The translations under genes were made by a program, and so were the position numbers. Source: Gordonia sp. 'Campus' (lineage in GTDB: Bacteria > Actinomycetota > Actinomycetes > Mycobacteriales > Mycobacteriaceae). From it: a stretch of 64,000 nucleotides of DNA. The notes below the pieces were generated by a model that was not told where the DNA came from, ran no database searches, and saw nothing but the letters and a program-made list of their open reading frames with translations. The stretch spans positions 204,784 through 268,783 of the forward strand of contig NZ_JAKOIW010000007.1 of assembly GCF_022206305.1 (NCBI RefSeq), written 5' to 3'. The number at the start of each line of letters is the position of its first letter. Position 1 is the stretch's first letter. Below, in pieces: positions 34,744-41,936 of the stretch.

Positions 34744-36654
34744 TCATGGCTCAGTACCCGTTTCGAGATCACCCGTGATCGGAGTCCCGGTGCCCGGGCC
34801 CAGGCCACACCTGCGGGCGTAGATCCCGCCTGCGGCGACCAGTTCTCGGTGGGTCCCGGCTTCGACGATCACCCTATCGTCGAGAACGACGATGGTGTCG
34901 GCCAGCGCTGCGGTGGCCATGCGATGGGTGATCAGCAGGGTCGTGGTCCCGGCGCGCAGGCGGTGCAGCGCGCGCTGCACGAGCAGTTCGGTGCGGGGGT
35001 CCGCGGCGCTCGTCGCCTCGTCGAGGATGAGGATCTGCGGCGCGGCGGCAATCGCGCGGGCCACGGTCACCAGCTGCTTCTCGCCGGCGCTCAGATTCTC
35101 CGATTCCTGGCCGATGACGGTGTCCACACCGTTCGGCAGGGCCGAGACGATCTGTGCCGCATGACTGTCCTCGAGCGCCCCGGACACGTCGTCGGACTCG
35201 TCCATGCCGAAGGCGATGTTCTCGCGCACCGTCCCGGTGAACAACCAGGGTTCCTGGGTGACGACGGCCATGTGCGCGCGTGCCTGCTGCGGTCCGAGGT
35301 CGGCGATGTCCACGCCGTCGATGGTGATCGAACCGTGCGTCGGTGTGTAGAACCCCTGGAGGAGATTGGTGAGAGTGGTCTTTCCCGACCCGGTCGTCCC
35401 GACCACGGCCGTGGTGGTGCCCGGTGCCATTCGGAAGCTCACCGAGTCGAGGACGGGATTGCCCTCCTCGTAGGCGAAACCCACGTCGTCGAAGACGATC
35501 TCGGGAGGTCGCGCATGTCGTCCGGGCGGCGCGTGTACAGCGACGTCGGTGTCGGCGCCCGGGTCCTCCGCGGCGTCGAGCACCTCCCGTACCTTGCTCG
35601 CCGACACCGTGCCCGACTGCACCTTGGTCACGAATCCGGCCAGCTCGCGGACCGCGCTCGTCAGCTGTTGGGAGAACACCACCACGACCTGTGCCGCACC
35701 GAGGCTCAGGTGACCGTCGACCACCATGATGCCGCCGAGGACCGCGAGTACGAGGAACACCAGCGCGTTGACCGCGGTGAGGACAGGTGGCAGTGAGCCG
35801 CCGGTCCATTGCGCCGCGCGGACGGAGGTGAACAGCTTTCGGTTGAGGTCGTCGAATCGGCGGGCCGAGACCTCTTCGGCGTTGTACGCCTGGAGCGTTC
35901 GTCGGGCGCTCAGTTCTTCTTCGATGTGCCCGGTGAGTGCGGCCGTGGTGGTCCATCGATCTTCGAGATGAGGGCGGGCGCGCCGGGCGAGGAGAACGGC
36001 GGCGACTGCCGACACCGGGGCCGCCACCAGCGCCACGGCCGCCAGCACGGGGGAGATGACGAAGAGCACGGCGGTGACCACGACGAGCGTCAACGCGTTG
36101 GTGGGAACGGTGACCAGCACGGGTGCGATGACGGTGGCGGCATTGTCGGTGTGCGCGGTCAGTTTGCTGACGAGGGCACCGCGTTGGGTGTTCTCGAAGT
36201 AGCGCAGCGGCAGACGATGGATCTTGTCCTCGATGCGTTCACGCAAACCTGCCACCGAACGCTGCACGGCGACGGTCAGCATCTGGCCCTGCGTGAGACC
36301 GAGGACCGCGACCACCGCGAAGACGGCGATCTGTGTGCCCAGGAGAGTCCACAACAGACGCCAGTTCATGGTCGAGTCGCCGACGGTGCCGTCGACAATG
36401 ACATTGGTGATCGCCCCGAAGAGGATCGGTGCGACGACGCTGCCCACCGCGGCGAGGATGGCGAACAGCGAGATGACCACCCCACGACCGCGGCTGAGAT
36501 GGAGCTGGCCGATCAGCCATCGCAACGAACCGTCTCGGCCACCTCCTCCCGAGCCTGCCGTCGGTATGTGGGATCGCGTTGTGCCGGAGGATGTTCCGGG
36601 AAGCGGCGGCGTCGCGCGTGCGGGAGCCGCCGGGCGCGATTTCTCGTCAAGCAC
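34744..36654 (-). CDS. Heterodimeric ABC exporter, catalytic half
   Basis: A 636-residue exporter unit: N-terminal linker to about 65, six membrane helices to about 355, nucleotide-binding domain from about 390. Walker A is GTTGSGKTT; the signature reads LSAGEKQL, Ala replacing the second Gly of LSGGQ; Walker B is ILILDEATSAAD with catalytic Glu; the switch His is present in LITHRMAT. It overlaps its partner gene by eight bases. The partner lacks the Glu and His, so the two should form an asymmetric exporter of the TM287/288 type with this subunit supplying the catalytic Glu and His. The next gene is the Ag85-type esterase. Confidence 0.87.
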   Translation of the reverse strand: MLDEKSRPAAPARATPPLPGTSSGTTRSHIPTAGSGGGGRDGSLRWLIGQLHLSRGRGVVISLFAILAAVGSVVAPILFGAITNVIVDGTVGDSTMNWRLLWTLLGTQIAVFAVVAVLGLTQGQMLTVAVQRSVAGLRERIEDKIHRLPLRYFENTQRGALVSKLTAHTDNAATVIAPVLVTVPTNALTLVVVTAVLFVISPVLAAVALVAAPVSAVAAVLLARRARPHLEDRWTTTAALTGHIEEELSARRTLQAYNAEEVSARRFDDLNRKLFTSVRAAQWTGGSLPPVLTAVNALVFLVLAVLGGIMVVDGHLSLGAAQVVVVFSQQLTSAVRELAGFVTKVQSGTVSASKVREVLDAAEDPGADTDVAVHAPPGRHARPPEIVFDDVGFAYEEGNPVLDSVSFRMAPGTTTAVVGTTGSGKTTLTNLLQGFYTPTHGSITIDGVDIADLGPQQARAHMAVVTQEPWLFTGTVRENIAFGMDESDDVSGALEDSHAAQIVSALPNGVDTVIGQESENLSAGEKQLVTVARAIAAAPQILILDEATSAADPRTELLVQRALHRLRAGTTTLLITHRMATAALADTIVVLDDRVIVEAGTHRELVAAGGIYARRCGLGPGTGTPITGDLETGTEP

Positions 36655-38410
36655 TGGTCACCGCCTGCGCGTGGGCGATGTCCCGGTAGATGTCGCTGCG
36701 GGCGCGCAGGGACTCGTCGGTCCCGACATCGACCATGCGACCCGCGTCGAGAACGGCGATGACGTCGGCGTGCCGGACCGAGGACACCCGCTGTGCGGCG
36801 ATGAGCACGGTCGCGTCGGGATGGGTGGTCCGTAGTTGTTCGATGATGCGGGACTCGGTGTCCACGTCGAGGGCGCTGAACGGGTCGTCGAGGATGTAGA
36901 GCGACGGCCGGCGGAGCACGGCGCGCGCCAGTGCGAGTCGCTGACGCTGCCCGCCGGAGAAATTGCGTCCCTCCTGCGCAACCGTGGCGTCCAGCCCCCC
37001 CGGCCGCGTCGTGATGAACTCCGCCGCCGCGGCCACTTCCAGTGCGGCCCACAGGTCGTCGTCGGATGCATCGGGTCGGGCGAGACGAAGGTTGGTGGCC
37101 ACCGTCCCGGAGATCAGGGCCGCGCCCTGACCGACATAGGCACTGCGCGCACGGATCCACGCGGGGGCGAGGCCGGTGACGTCGTCGGCGTCCCAACGCA
37201 GCAGCCCGCCGGTGGGGTCGGCGAATCGCAGTGGCAGGGAGAGCAGGGTCGACTTGCCGCTGCCGGTGCCGCCGAGGATGCCGGTGACGCTCCCGGCCGC
37301 GCACATCAGCGAGATGCTGTCGACGGCGGGGGATTCGGCGCCGGGGTAAGCGATGGTCACCTTGTCGAAGACGATCGTCGGAGGGTTCGACGGCGTATCC
37401 GTCCCCGGATCCCCGGCGTCGAGGATCTCGGTGTCGAGGACCTCGGTGATGCGCCCCGCGCTCGTGACCGCGCGCGGGATGATCCCGGCGACCACGGTCA
37501 ACAGCGAGACCGCGAGCAGGATCTGCCCGAGATAGCCGACGGTCGCGGTGATCTGCCCGATCTGCATCTGGCCGCGATCGACGAAGACGGCTCCCAGTGC
37601 GGTGACCGCGACCACCGCGAGGTTCGAGACGATCGTGACCACGGGCAGCATCAGCACCTGGAGACGGCCCAGCTGCAATGCCGTGTGGGTCAACTCGTCG
37701 TTCTCGACGGCGAAGCGGGCACGTTCGCGGTCCTCCCGGCGAAAGGTCCGGATCACGGCAATCCCGCGGAGTTGTTCGCGCAGCACCCGGTTGACGACAT
37801 CGAGGCGCCGTTGCAGGCGGGCGGCCCACGGGACCAGCCGGCGGACGAGTAGCGCGACGAGGAGTACCAGCAGGATGCCCGCGATGACGATGACCGGCGC
37901 CATCCGCCACCCCTGGGCCAGCGAGAGGACCAGGGCGCCGAACAGCATGAGCGGAGCGGTCACCACGACGGTGAGGCTGATGAACAGGAACCCTTGCACC
38001 TGACCCACGTCGCCGGTTGACCTCGTCAACAGGCTCGACAGTCCCAGTCGGGCAACCTGGGGATCGGTGAACGAGCTGACGCGTACGTTCAGCCGCGCCC
38101 GCAGGTCGCGCGCGGCGGTCGCCGAGATATGTGAGGCCAGGTAGGTGGCGCCCAGCGAGACCACCAGGTTGACCGCGGCGACGATCACCATGATGACGCC
38201 GACGCGTTTGATGGTCTCGATGTCGCCGCGCAGGATGCCGTCGTCGATGATCGCTGCGTTGAGTGCCGGCTGGGCGAGAGTGGTGAACACCGACGCGATC
38301 TGGAAGACGAGGAAGCCGATGCATGCCGCCGGGGTGGTCCGGACCGCGTCCGAGATGAGGGTGAGCAACGCTCGTACCTCATCCTTGCTCAATGAGCGGG
38401 TGACGGGCAT
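36647..38410 (-). CDS. Heterodimeric ABC exporter, degenerate half
   Basis: A 587-residue exporter unit with six membrane helices (to about 310) and a nucleotide-binding domain from about 340. Walker A GGTGSGKST and signature FSGGQRQR are intact, but Walker B ends ILDDP instead of ILDEP and the switch reads AAQRV instead of AHRV. Loss of the catalytic Glu and switch His is the known mark of the degenerate subunit in asymmetric heterodimeric exporters. It is first in the operon with its partner (8-base overlap) and the Ag85-type esterase. Four microprotein genes lie upstream on the same strand. The natural substrate is unknown. Confidence 0.87.
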   Translation of the reverse strand: MPVTRSLSKDEVRALLTLISDAVRTTPAACIGFLVFQIASVFTTLAQPALNAAIIDDGILRGDIETIKRVGVIMVIVAAVNLVVSLGATYLASHISATAARDLRARLNVRVSSFTDPQVARLGLSSLLTRSTGDVGQVQGFLFISLTVVVTAPLMLFGALVLSLAQGWRMAPVIVIAGILLVLLVALLVRRLVPWAARLQRRLDVVNRVLREQLRGIAVIRTFRREDRERARFAVENDELTHTALQLGRLQVLMLPVVTIVSNLAVVAVTALGAVFVDRGQMQIGQITATVGYLGQILLAVSLLTVVAGIIPRAVTSAGRITEVLDTEILDAGDPGTDTPSNPPTIVFDKVTIAYPGAESPAVDSISLMCAAGSVTGILGGTGSGKSTLLSLPLRFADPTGGLLRWDADDVTGLAPAWIRARSAYVGQGAALISGTVATNLRLARPDASDDDLWAALEVAAAAEFITTRPGGLDATVAQEGRNFSGGQRQRLALARAVLRRPSLYILDDPFSALDVDTESRIIEQLRTTHPDATVLIAAQRVSSVRHADVIAVLDAGRMVDVGTDESLRARSDIYRDIAHAQAVTSA

Positions 38411-38625
38411 CTGGTGAGGCTACTCCCGGTTGTACGACCATGGCCGACCGCGCATGGATGAGTCGTTCGGCGGAAATCGATCCGCAGGGCAACCAGCGGC
38501 GCTGAAGTTGTTCAGAAGTGTACAGACGCGGCAATCGTTCCGGTCGCGCGCTGCAAGTGTCGATGCATCGTCAATTGGTGGCGAACCATCGCATATATCG
38601 TGACCGCCCAGAGGTTGCGCCGAAT

Positions 38626-38664
38626 ACACAGCCGCCCCGCGGCCGAATCCGCGGGGCGGTGTGT
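38626..38664 (-). terminator. Hairpin terminator after microprotein 1
   Basis: An 11-base stem CCGCCCCGCGG / CCGCGGGGCGG, extended by ACAC/GTGT, starts 12 bases after the microprotein 1 stop on the minus strand. It separates the peptide gene from the ABC operon, suggesting separate transcripts or attenuated read-through. Confidence 0.6.
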
Positions 38665-38675
38665 TCGCGACGTTA

Positions 38676-38768
38676 TTACGTGGCAGCGTCGTCCGAGCCG
38701 GATTCAATCGACCCGGTGACCAGCTCGACGATAGCGTCAGTGATTGCGCCTTGGATGATCTCTGCCAT
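38676..38768 (-). CDS. Leaderless acidic microprotein 1 (30 aa)
   Basis: A 30-codon gene too short for ordinary gene callers. GAAGGAG lies five bases before the ATG. The product starts MAEIIQGAITDAIVELVTGS, an amphipathic helix with Ile/Leu/Val on one side, and ends in an acidic Ser/Gly tail (ESGSDDAAT). It has no signal peptide and no Cys. It shares its layout with three further peptides upstream on the same strand and precedes the ABC exporter-esterase operon. A mature secreted peptide or PorA/PorH-like pore peptide is possible; a peptide precursor for modification is another. That it is translated is inferred from the ribosome site and family pattern. Confidence 0.6.
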   Translation of the reverse strand: MAEIIQGAITDAIVELVTGSIESGSDDAAT

Positions 38769-38960
38769 GGAAACTCCTTCGTCGTGTGGAAACAGCCGAA
38801 CGTGGACGTCGAACAAAACCATCGACGTTCACATCGCAGACTGTACGATATTCGACAATATTGCGGTCACGGCACGTGGTCGATGTATGAACGACGGAGC
38901 AATTCCGAGTGCTCGTCAGCACACTGATCTCGCTGGCCCCCGTCCGCGATGAGCGGACTT

Positions 38961-39003
38961 CAAACAACAAAAACCGCCCCGGGCCGTGGCCGAGGGCGGT
39001 TTC
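38961..39003 (-). terminator. Intrinsic terminator after microprotein 2
   Basis: On the minus strand AAACCGCCC pairs with GGGCGGTTT around a GC-rich loop (38971-39002), followed by TTTTTGTTGTTTG. It begins 15 bases after the microprotein 2 stop, a classic stem plus T tract and the clearest terminator in this region. Confidence 0.82.
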
Positions 39004-39017
39004 TGAACTGCAAACGG

Positions 39018-39101
39018 TCAGTTCGCGGTGTCGGAGTCTGCCGAACCGCTCTGCAACTCTTTGAAGAGTTCGTTCAGGTTGATTTCGATGCCAGTGGCCA
39101 T
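39018..39101 (-). CDS. Leaderless acidic microprotein 2 (27 aa)
   Basis: A 27-codon gene with TAGGAG six bases before the ATG. The peptide begins MATGIEINLNELFKELQSGS and ends ADSDTAN: an amphipathic helix (Ile, Leu, Phe, Leu on one face), then the SGS-D-acidic tail seen in microproteins 1 and 3. No signal peptide or Cys. A strong intrinsic terminator follows directly, so it is its own transcription unit, which argues strongly that it is expressed. Function unknown. Confidence 0.68.
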   Translation of the reverse strand: MATGIEINLNELFKELQSGSADSDTAN

Positions 39102-39232
39102 GTCGGTCTCCTACGAGTGGTGGTGCTGGAATGTCTGTCGGTCGATGGCGCTGCTACGGAAGCCGATTGGCTGTTGCAGCGTCAGGTGACCGCGTGTTCC
39201 GACGGAAGTCCGCCGGGCCGGTGTGAGCCGGA

Positions 39233-39322
39233 TCAGTCGACCGGATCGCCGTAATTGTCGTCGGACCCACTGAAGAGTGCCGCGATCGCTTCTTGGATGC
39301 TTCCGCCGTAGATCTCGCCCAT
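39233..39322 (-). CDS. Leaderless acidic microprotein 3 (29 aa)
   Basis: A 29-codon gene with GAAGGAG six bases before the ATG. The peptide begins MGEIYGGSIQEAIAALFSGS and continues with an acidic tail (DDNYGDPVD). The helix part resembles microprotein 1 (MAEII...AI..AI) and the SGSDD junction is shared. No clear terminator separates it from microprotein 2, so these two could be co-transcribed. Function unknown. Confidence 0.65.
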   Translation of the reverse strand: MGEIYGGSIQEAIAALFSGSDDNYGDPVD

Positions 39323-39493
39323 GTTGTTCTCCTTCGTCACATTTGATTTCGAGTACACCGCAGAGTCTCCATGGCGGTGACACAGCCGACGGTACTCGAT
39401 CATTTCGAGCCGTCCCGGGAAGAGTCTGAGTTCAATGTCAGCTCTCGAAAGAAAGCGCACCCTCCCGGTCGGAAGATGAAGTTGTGGTGAGGC

Positions 39494-39524
39494 TCGCGAG
39501 TCGCCCGTACCGGGCTGGTCGCGA
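39494..39524 (-). terminator. Hairpin between microproteins 4 and 3
   Basis: Nested inverted repeats TCGCGA...TCGCGA and GCCC-GGTAC-GGGC fold into a hairpin starting 12 bases after the microprotein 4 stop on the minus strand. No T tract follows, so termination is only suggested. Confidence 0.4.
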
Positions 39525-39535
39525 ATCAGTCCGAA

Positions 39536-39637
39536 TTACTCCGCCGCGTACGAACCGAAGCCGTCGTCGCCATCGGAATCGGTGACGATTTCCTCGAGGT
39601 ACAGGCGAATCCAGGAAATGCTGATGGCGTCGGACAT
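39536..39637 (-). CDS. Leaderless acidic microprotein 4 (33 aa)
   Basis: A 33-codon gene with GAGGAG six bases before the ATG. The peptide starts MSDAISISWIRLYLEEIVTD and ends SDGDDGFGSYAAE: an amphipathic helix with two aromatic residues, then an acidic Gly/Ser tail. It is the most diverged of the four but has the same order and size. It is the first in the row on the minus strand, divergent from the GNAT gene. A longer reading upstream would have no ribosome site. Function unknown. Confidence 0.62.
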   Translation of the reverse strand: MSDAISISWIRLYLEEIVTDSDGDDGFGSYAAE

Positions 39638-39889
39638 GTCAATCTCCTCATGGGTTGTCGACAAACTCTTTGTGTCGCGCGTCGTTCCGTCTCGAAGACA
39701 GCAACGCGGCTGACCATACCGCACCCCACTTGGCCTGTCCTCCGCAGAAGCAGTTGAATTCTGGGTGAAATGTATTCGGCTGGCTCGGCGTGCGCGGATT
39801 CCTGTCCCGCCGCGGTCCCGGCGTGGCAGGAAGTCGACGCGGTGTGCTGGTATGAACCCGTGACGCGACCTGATGAGTCAAAAGGCACG

Positions 39890-40486
39890 ATGACGATTCG
39901 ACCGCTCTCGCTTCCGGATCTCGACCTTGCGCTGGACCTGCTGCAGGACGGGTTACGCGAGGTTCCCATGTACCGGTGGCTGATCGGTGACGACGCTGAG
40001 CCGGACGCATATCGCTGGTACGGCGAGATACTCTTCGTCGAGTATCTGCACGGCCTGCGGGGCATCTTTGATGATGCCGGCGTCTTGATTGCGCTGATCG
40101 CCGTCTCCGACAACACCGAGGAGTCCGGACGCATCGACGACGATCTCAAGGAGCGCACCCGGCGCCGCATTCGCGAGCTCGACGGTTTTCCGCATCGGTT
40201 CAACGAACTGCAGCAGAAGTCCGCGGAGTCAACCGTCGCCGACGATCCGATTCGCGTCATCTTCGTCCTCATCCATCCGGATCACCGTGGAGGGGGAATC
40301 CTGGCGCAACTGGTGGACCCCGTCGTGGCACGTGTGCATCGTGAGGGCCGCCCGCTCACCTGCAGCACGAGCGATGCACAGCTCTCGGACCTGTACGCCC
40401 GCCGATGGAGCGCCTTTGTCCGCGCGCAGTTCACCCTGACCGATGGGCCGACGGTGTGGGTGCAGCGCATCGACCCGGTCGGTTGA
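39890..40486 (+). CDS. GNAT-family N-acetyltransferase
   Basis: A 198-residue GNAT protein. Motif A, FVLIHPDHRGGGILAQLVDPV near residues 123-143, carries the R/Q-x-x-G-x-G/A-type acetyl-CoA loop (RGGGIL). The N-terminal part has MTIRPLSLPDLDLALDLLQDG, the usual first strand and helix. It may acetylate a small molecule, a drug or a peptide. The ATG at 39890 has AAAGG nearby and is preferred to a longer form with no ribosome site. It is divergent from the microprotein row, so it may modify or protect against those peptides; that link is inference from position. Confidence 0.75.
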   Translation: MTIRPLSLPDLDLALDLLQDGLREVPMYRWLIGDDAEPDAYRWYGEILFVEYLHGLRGIFDDAGVLIALIAVSDNTEESGRIDDDLKERTRRRIRELDGFPHRFNELQQKSAESTVADDPIRVIFVLIHPDHRGGGILAQLVDPVVARVHREGRPLTCSTSDAQLSDLYARRWSAFVRAQFTLTDGPTVWVQRIDPVG

Positions 40487-40517
40487 GACGCGTCCGCGCC
40501 ACACGACGTCCACCACG

Positions 40518-40555
40518 CACCGAGCCCCTACCGCGGAGGCGGTAGGGGCTCGGTG
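40518..40555. terminator. Bidirectional terminator between GNAT and the basic microprotein gene
   Basis: A perfect 17-base stem CACCGAGCCCCTACCGC / GCGGTAGGGGCTCGGTG with a GGAG loop, centred between two convergent genes. Confidence 0.8.
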
Positions 40556-40593
40556 GGTTCGGGGCGGTCTCCCCGATCGGGTGTGCGGTGGGA

Positions 40594-40722
40594 TCAGCTA
40601 CCGAAGAACCACGGGAACGTCCGGGGACGAGCCTGAGGCCGCGGCTGGGTGCGCTGCTGCGGACGTCCGTTGCGTCGGTTCTGCTGCTGCGGCTGGCGAT
40701 TCGGCGTGGTCTTGTTGGGCAT
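40594..40722 (-). CDS. Basic Arg/Gln/Pro-rich microprotein (42 aa)
   Basis: A 42-codon gene with AGAAGGATG about 7 bases before the ATG. The product starts MPNKTTPNRQPQQQNRRNGR, is strongly basic (about ten Arg) and ends PRTFPWFFGS, an aromatic hydrophobic tip. It has no signal peptide. A strong bidirectional terminator lies downstream. The composition suggests binding to nucleic acid, to ribosomes or to the membrane surface, but I do not recognise a family. It sits between the microprotein cluster and mscL. Confidence 0.55.
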   Translation of the reverse strand: MPNKTTPNRQPQQQNRRNGRPQQRTQPRPQARPRTFPWFFGS

Positions 40723-40869
40723 TCGTTCATCCTTCTCGTGACGTCACACCGGCGTGTTGTCCGGTGTGGTCGCTCGTTGCGGCGACGAATCCCAAACTAG
40801 GAGTCGGACCTTCGGGTTCGGATGGCCCTGGCTGTCAGGCTCCTGGGAGTCGCAACCGGGCGGGGGAAC

Positions 40870-41775
40870 TCACCGCGAATGCCGCCCGGGCGCGTCCGGA
40901 CCTTCGCCGGGGAAGTCGCCCGGATACTGCTCGCCGGGGTATCCCGATCCCTGCCCGGGTGCCGGGTAGGGATCGGGATTCGGGTAGTTGCCGGGCGGGG
41001 GATAGTTGCCCGGGGCGGGTTGCGGTGTCGGATACGGCTGGCCGGGAGGCGGCCCCTGCGGAGGACGGTTCTGGGGCGGAGCGGAATACGGCTGGTTCGA
41101 CTGGGGCTGGCCCGACTGGGGTGTTCCGGACTGGGGTGTTCCGGACTGGGGCGGGCCCGACTGGTGCGGTCCCGAGTGCGGTGGCAGGCCCTGGGATTGA
41201 GACGGCGGCGACGAGATGCGTTGGGTGGTACCGGCTCCCGACGGTGCTTCATAGGGTGCGAAGGAGCCCGAAGGCGGGCCGTAGGATTCGCTCGCCGGTC
41301 CGGCGGGGTCGGTCAGATGCGGCGGTAGGTCACTTTCGGCCTCCGCCTTGGCCTTCGACGTCCCCTCGGGGTCGAGGAGATCGCGGATCTCGGTGAGGAG
41401 CGCGACCTCGGTGACCTCGGCCTTCTTACCGAATCCGCCGAGTTCCGAGAGCTTGTTGTAGGGCAGGATGATGATGAAGTACACCACGGCGGCGATGATC
41501 AGGAAGTTGATCACCGCCGTGATCACACTGCCGAGGTCGACGAATGTCGATGGGCTGTCGGTGATCTGGAATCCGAGGCCCTGGGCGGCGTCGGACCCGA
41601 TCGGGATCGAATTGATGATCGGCTGGACGATGCCGTCGGTGAAGGCGGTGACGATCGCGGTGAACGCGGCACCGACGATGACCGCGGTCGCCAGTTCGAT
41701 GACGTTGCCCTTGAGTATGAAGTCCTTGAATCCCTTGAGCACGGTGTACGGCCTCTCCTCGACGTTTCCGCTCAA
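40870..41775 (-). CDS. mscL: Large-conductance mechanosensitive channel with long Pro-rich tail
   Basis: A 301-residue MscL. The first 150 residues match the channel: N-terminal helix and TM1 (MSGNVEERPYTVLKGFKDFI, GNVIELATAVIVGAAFTAIV), a periplasmic loop, TM2 (AVINFLIIAAVVYFIIILPYN) and the cytoplasmic helix VALLTEIRDLL. Family length is about 136-151, so the remaining 150 residues are an extra cytoplasmic tail, low complexity, with QSGTPQSGTPQSGQPQS and GNYPPPGNYPNPDPYPAPG repeats. The channel opens on osmotic downshock. In M. tuberculosis mscL (Rv0985c) also follows the mprAB-pepD-moaB2 locus; here porins and the microprotein cluster lie between. Confidence 0.9.
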   Translation of the reverse strand: MSGNVEERPYTVLKGFKDFILKGNVIELATAVIVGAAFTAIVTAFTDGIVQPIINSIPIGSDAAQGLGFQITDSPSTFVDLGSVITAVINFLIIAAVVYFIIILPYNKLSELGGFGKKAEVTEVALLTEIRDLLDPEGTSKAKAEAESDLPPHLTDPAGPASESYGPPSGSFAPYEAPSGAGTTQRISSPPSQSQGLPPHSGPHQSGPPQSGTPQSGTPQSGQPQSNQPYSAPPQNRPPQGPPPGQPYPTPQPAPGNYPPPGNYPNPDPYPAPGQGSGYPGEQYPGDFPGEGPDAPGRHSR

Positions 41776-41936
41776 TTGCCGGCGATTGTGTGCATGATCG
41801 CCGCAAATCCGACATGCGCTGTGCGAGCTTGTACTACCCTATCCACGATCGTGAACGAACCGATCCATTTGTGTTGATTTCCGCTGCTGTGTCGTCCCGT
41901 CTCGGATGGCGTAGCGAGGCCCATAGGCGCGGCGGC

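Noticed and set aside
38518..38952. A 144-codon plus-strand frame covering microprotein 1
   Set aside because: It has no SD, no family and runs through a hairpin terminator; the minus-strand 30-codon gene has a perfect SD and three look-alike neighbours.
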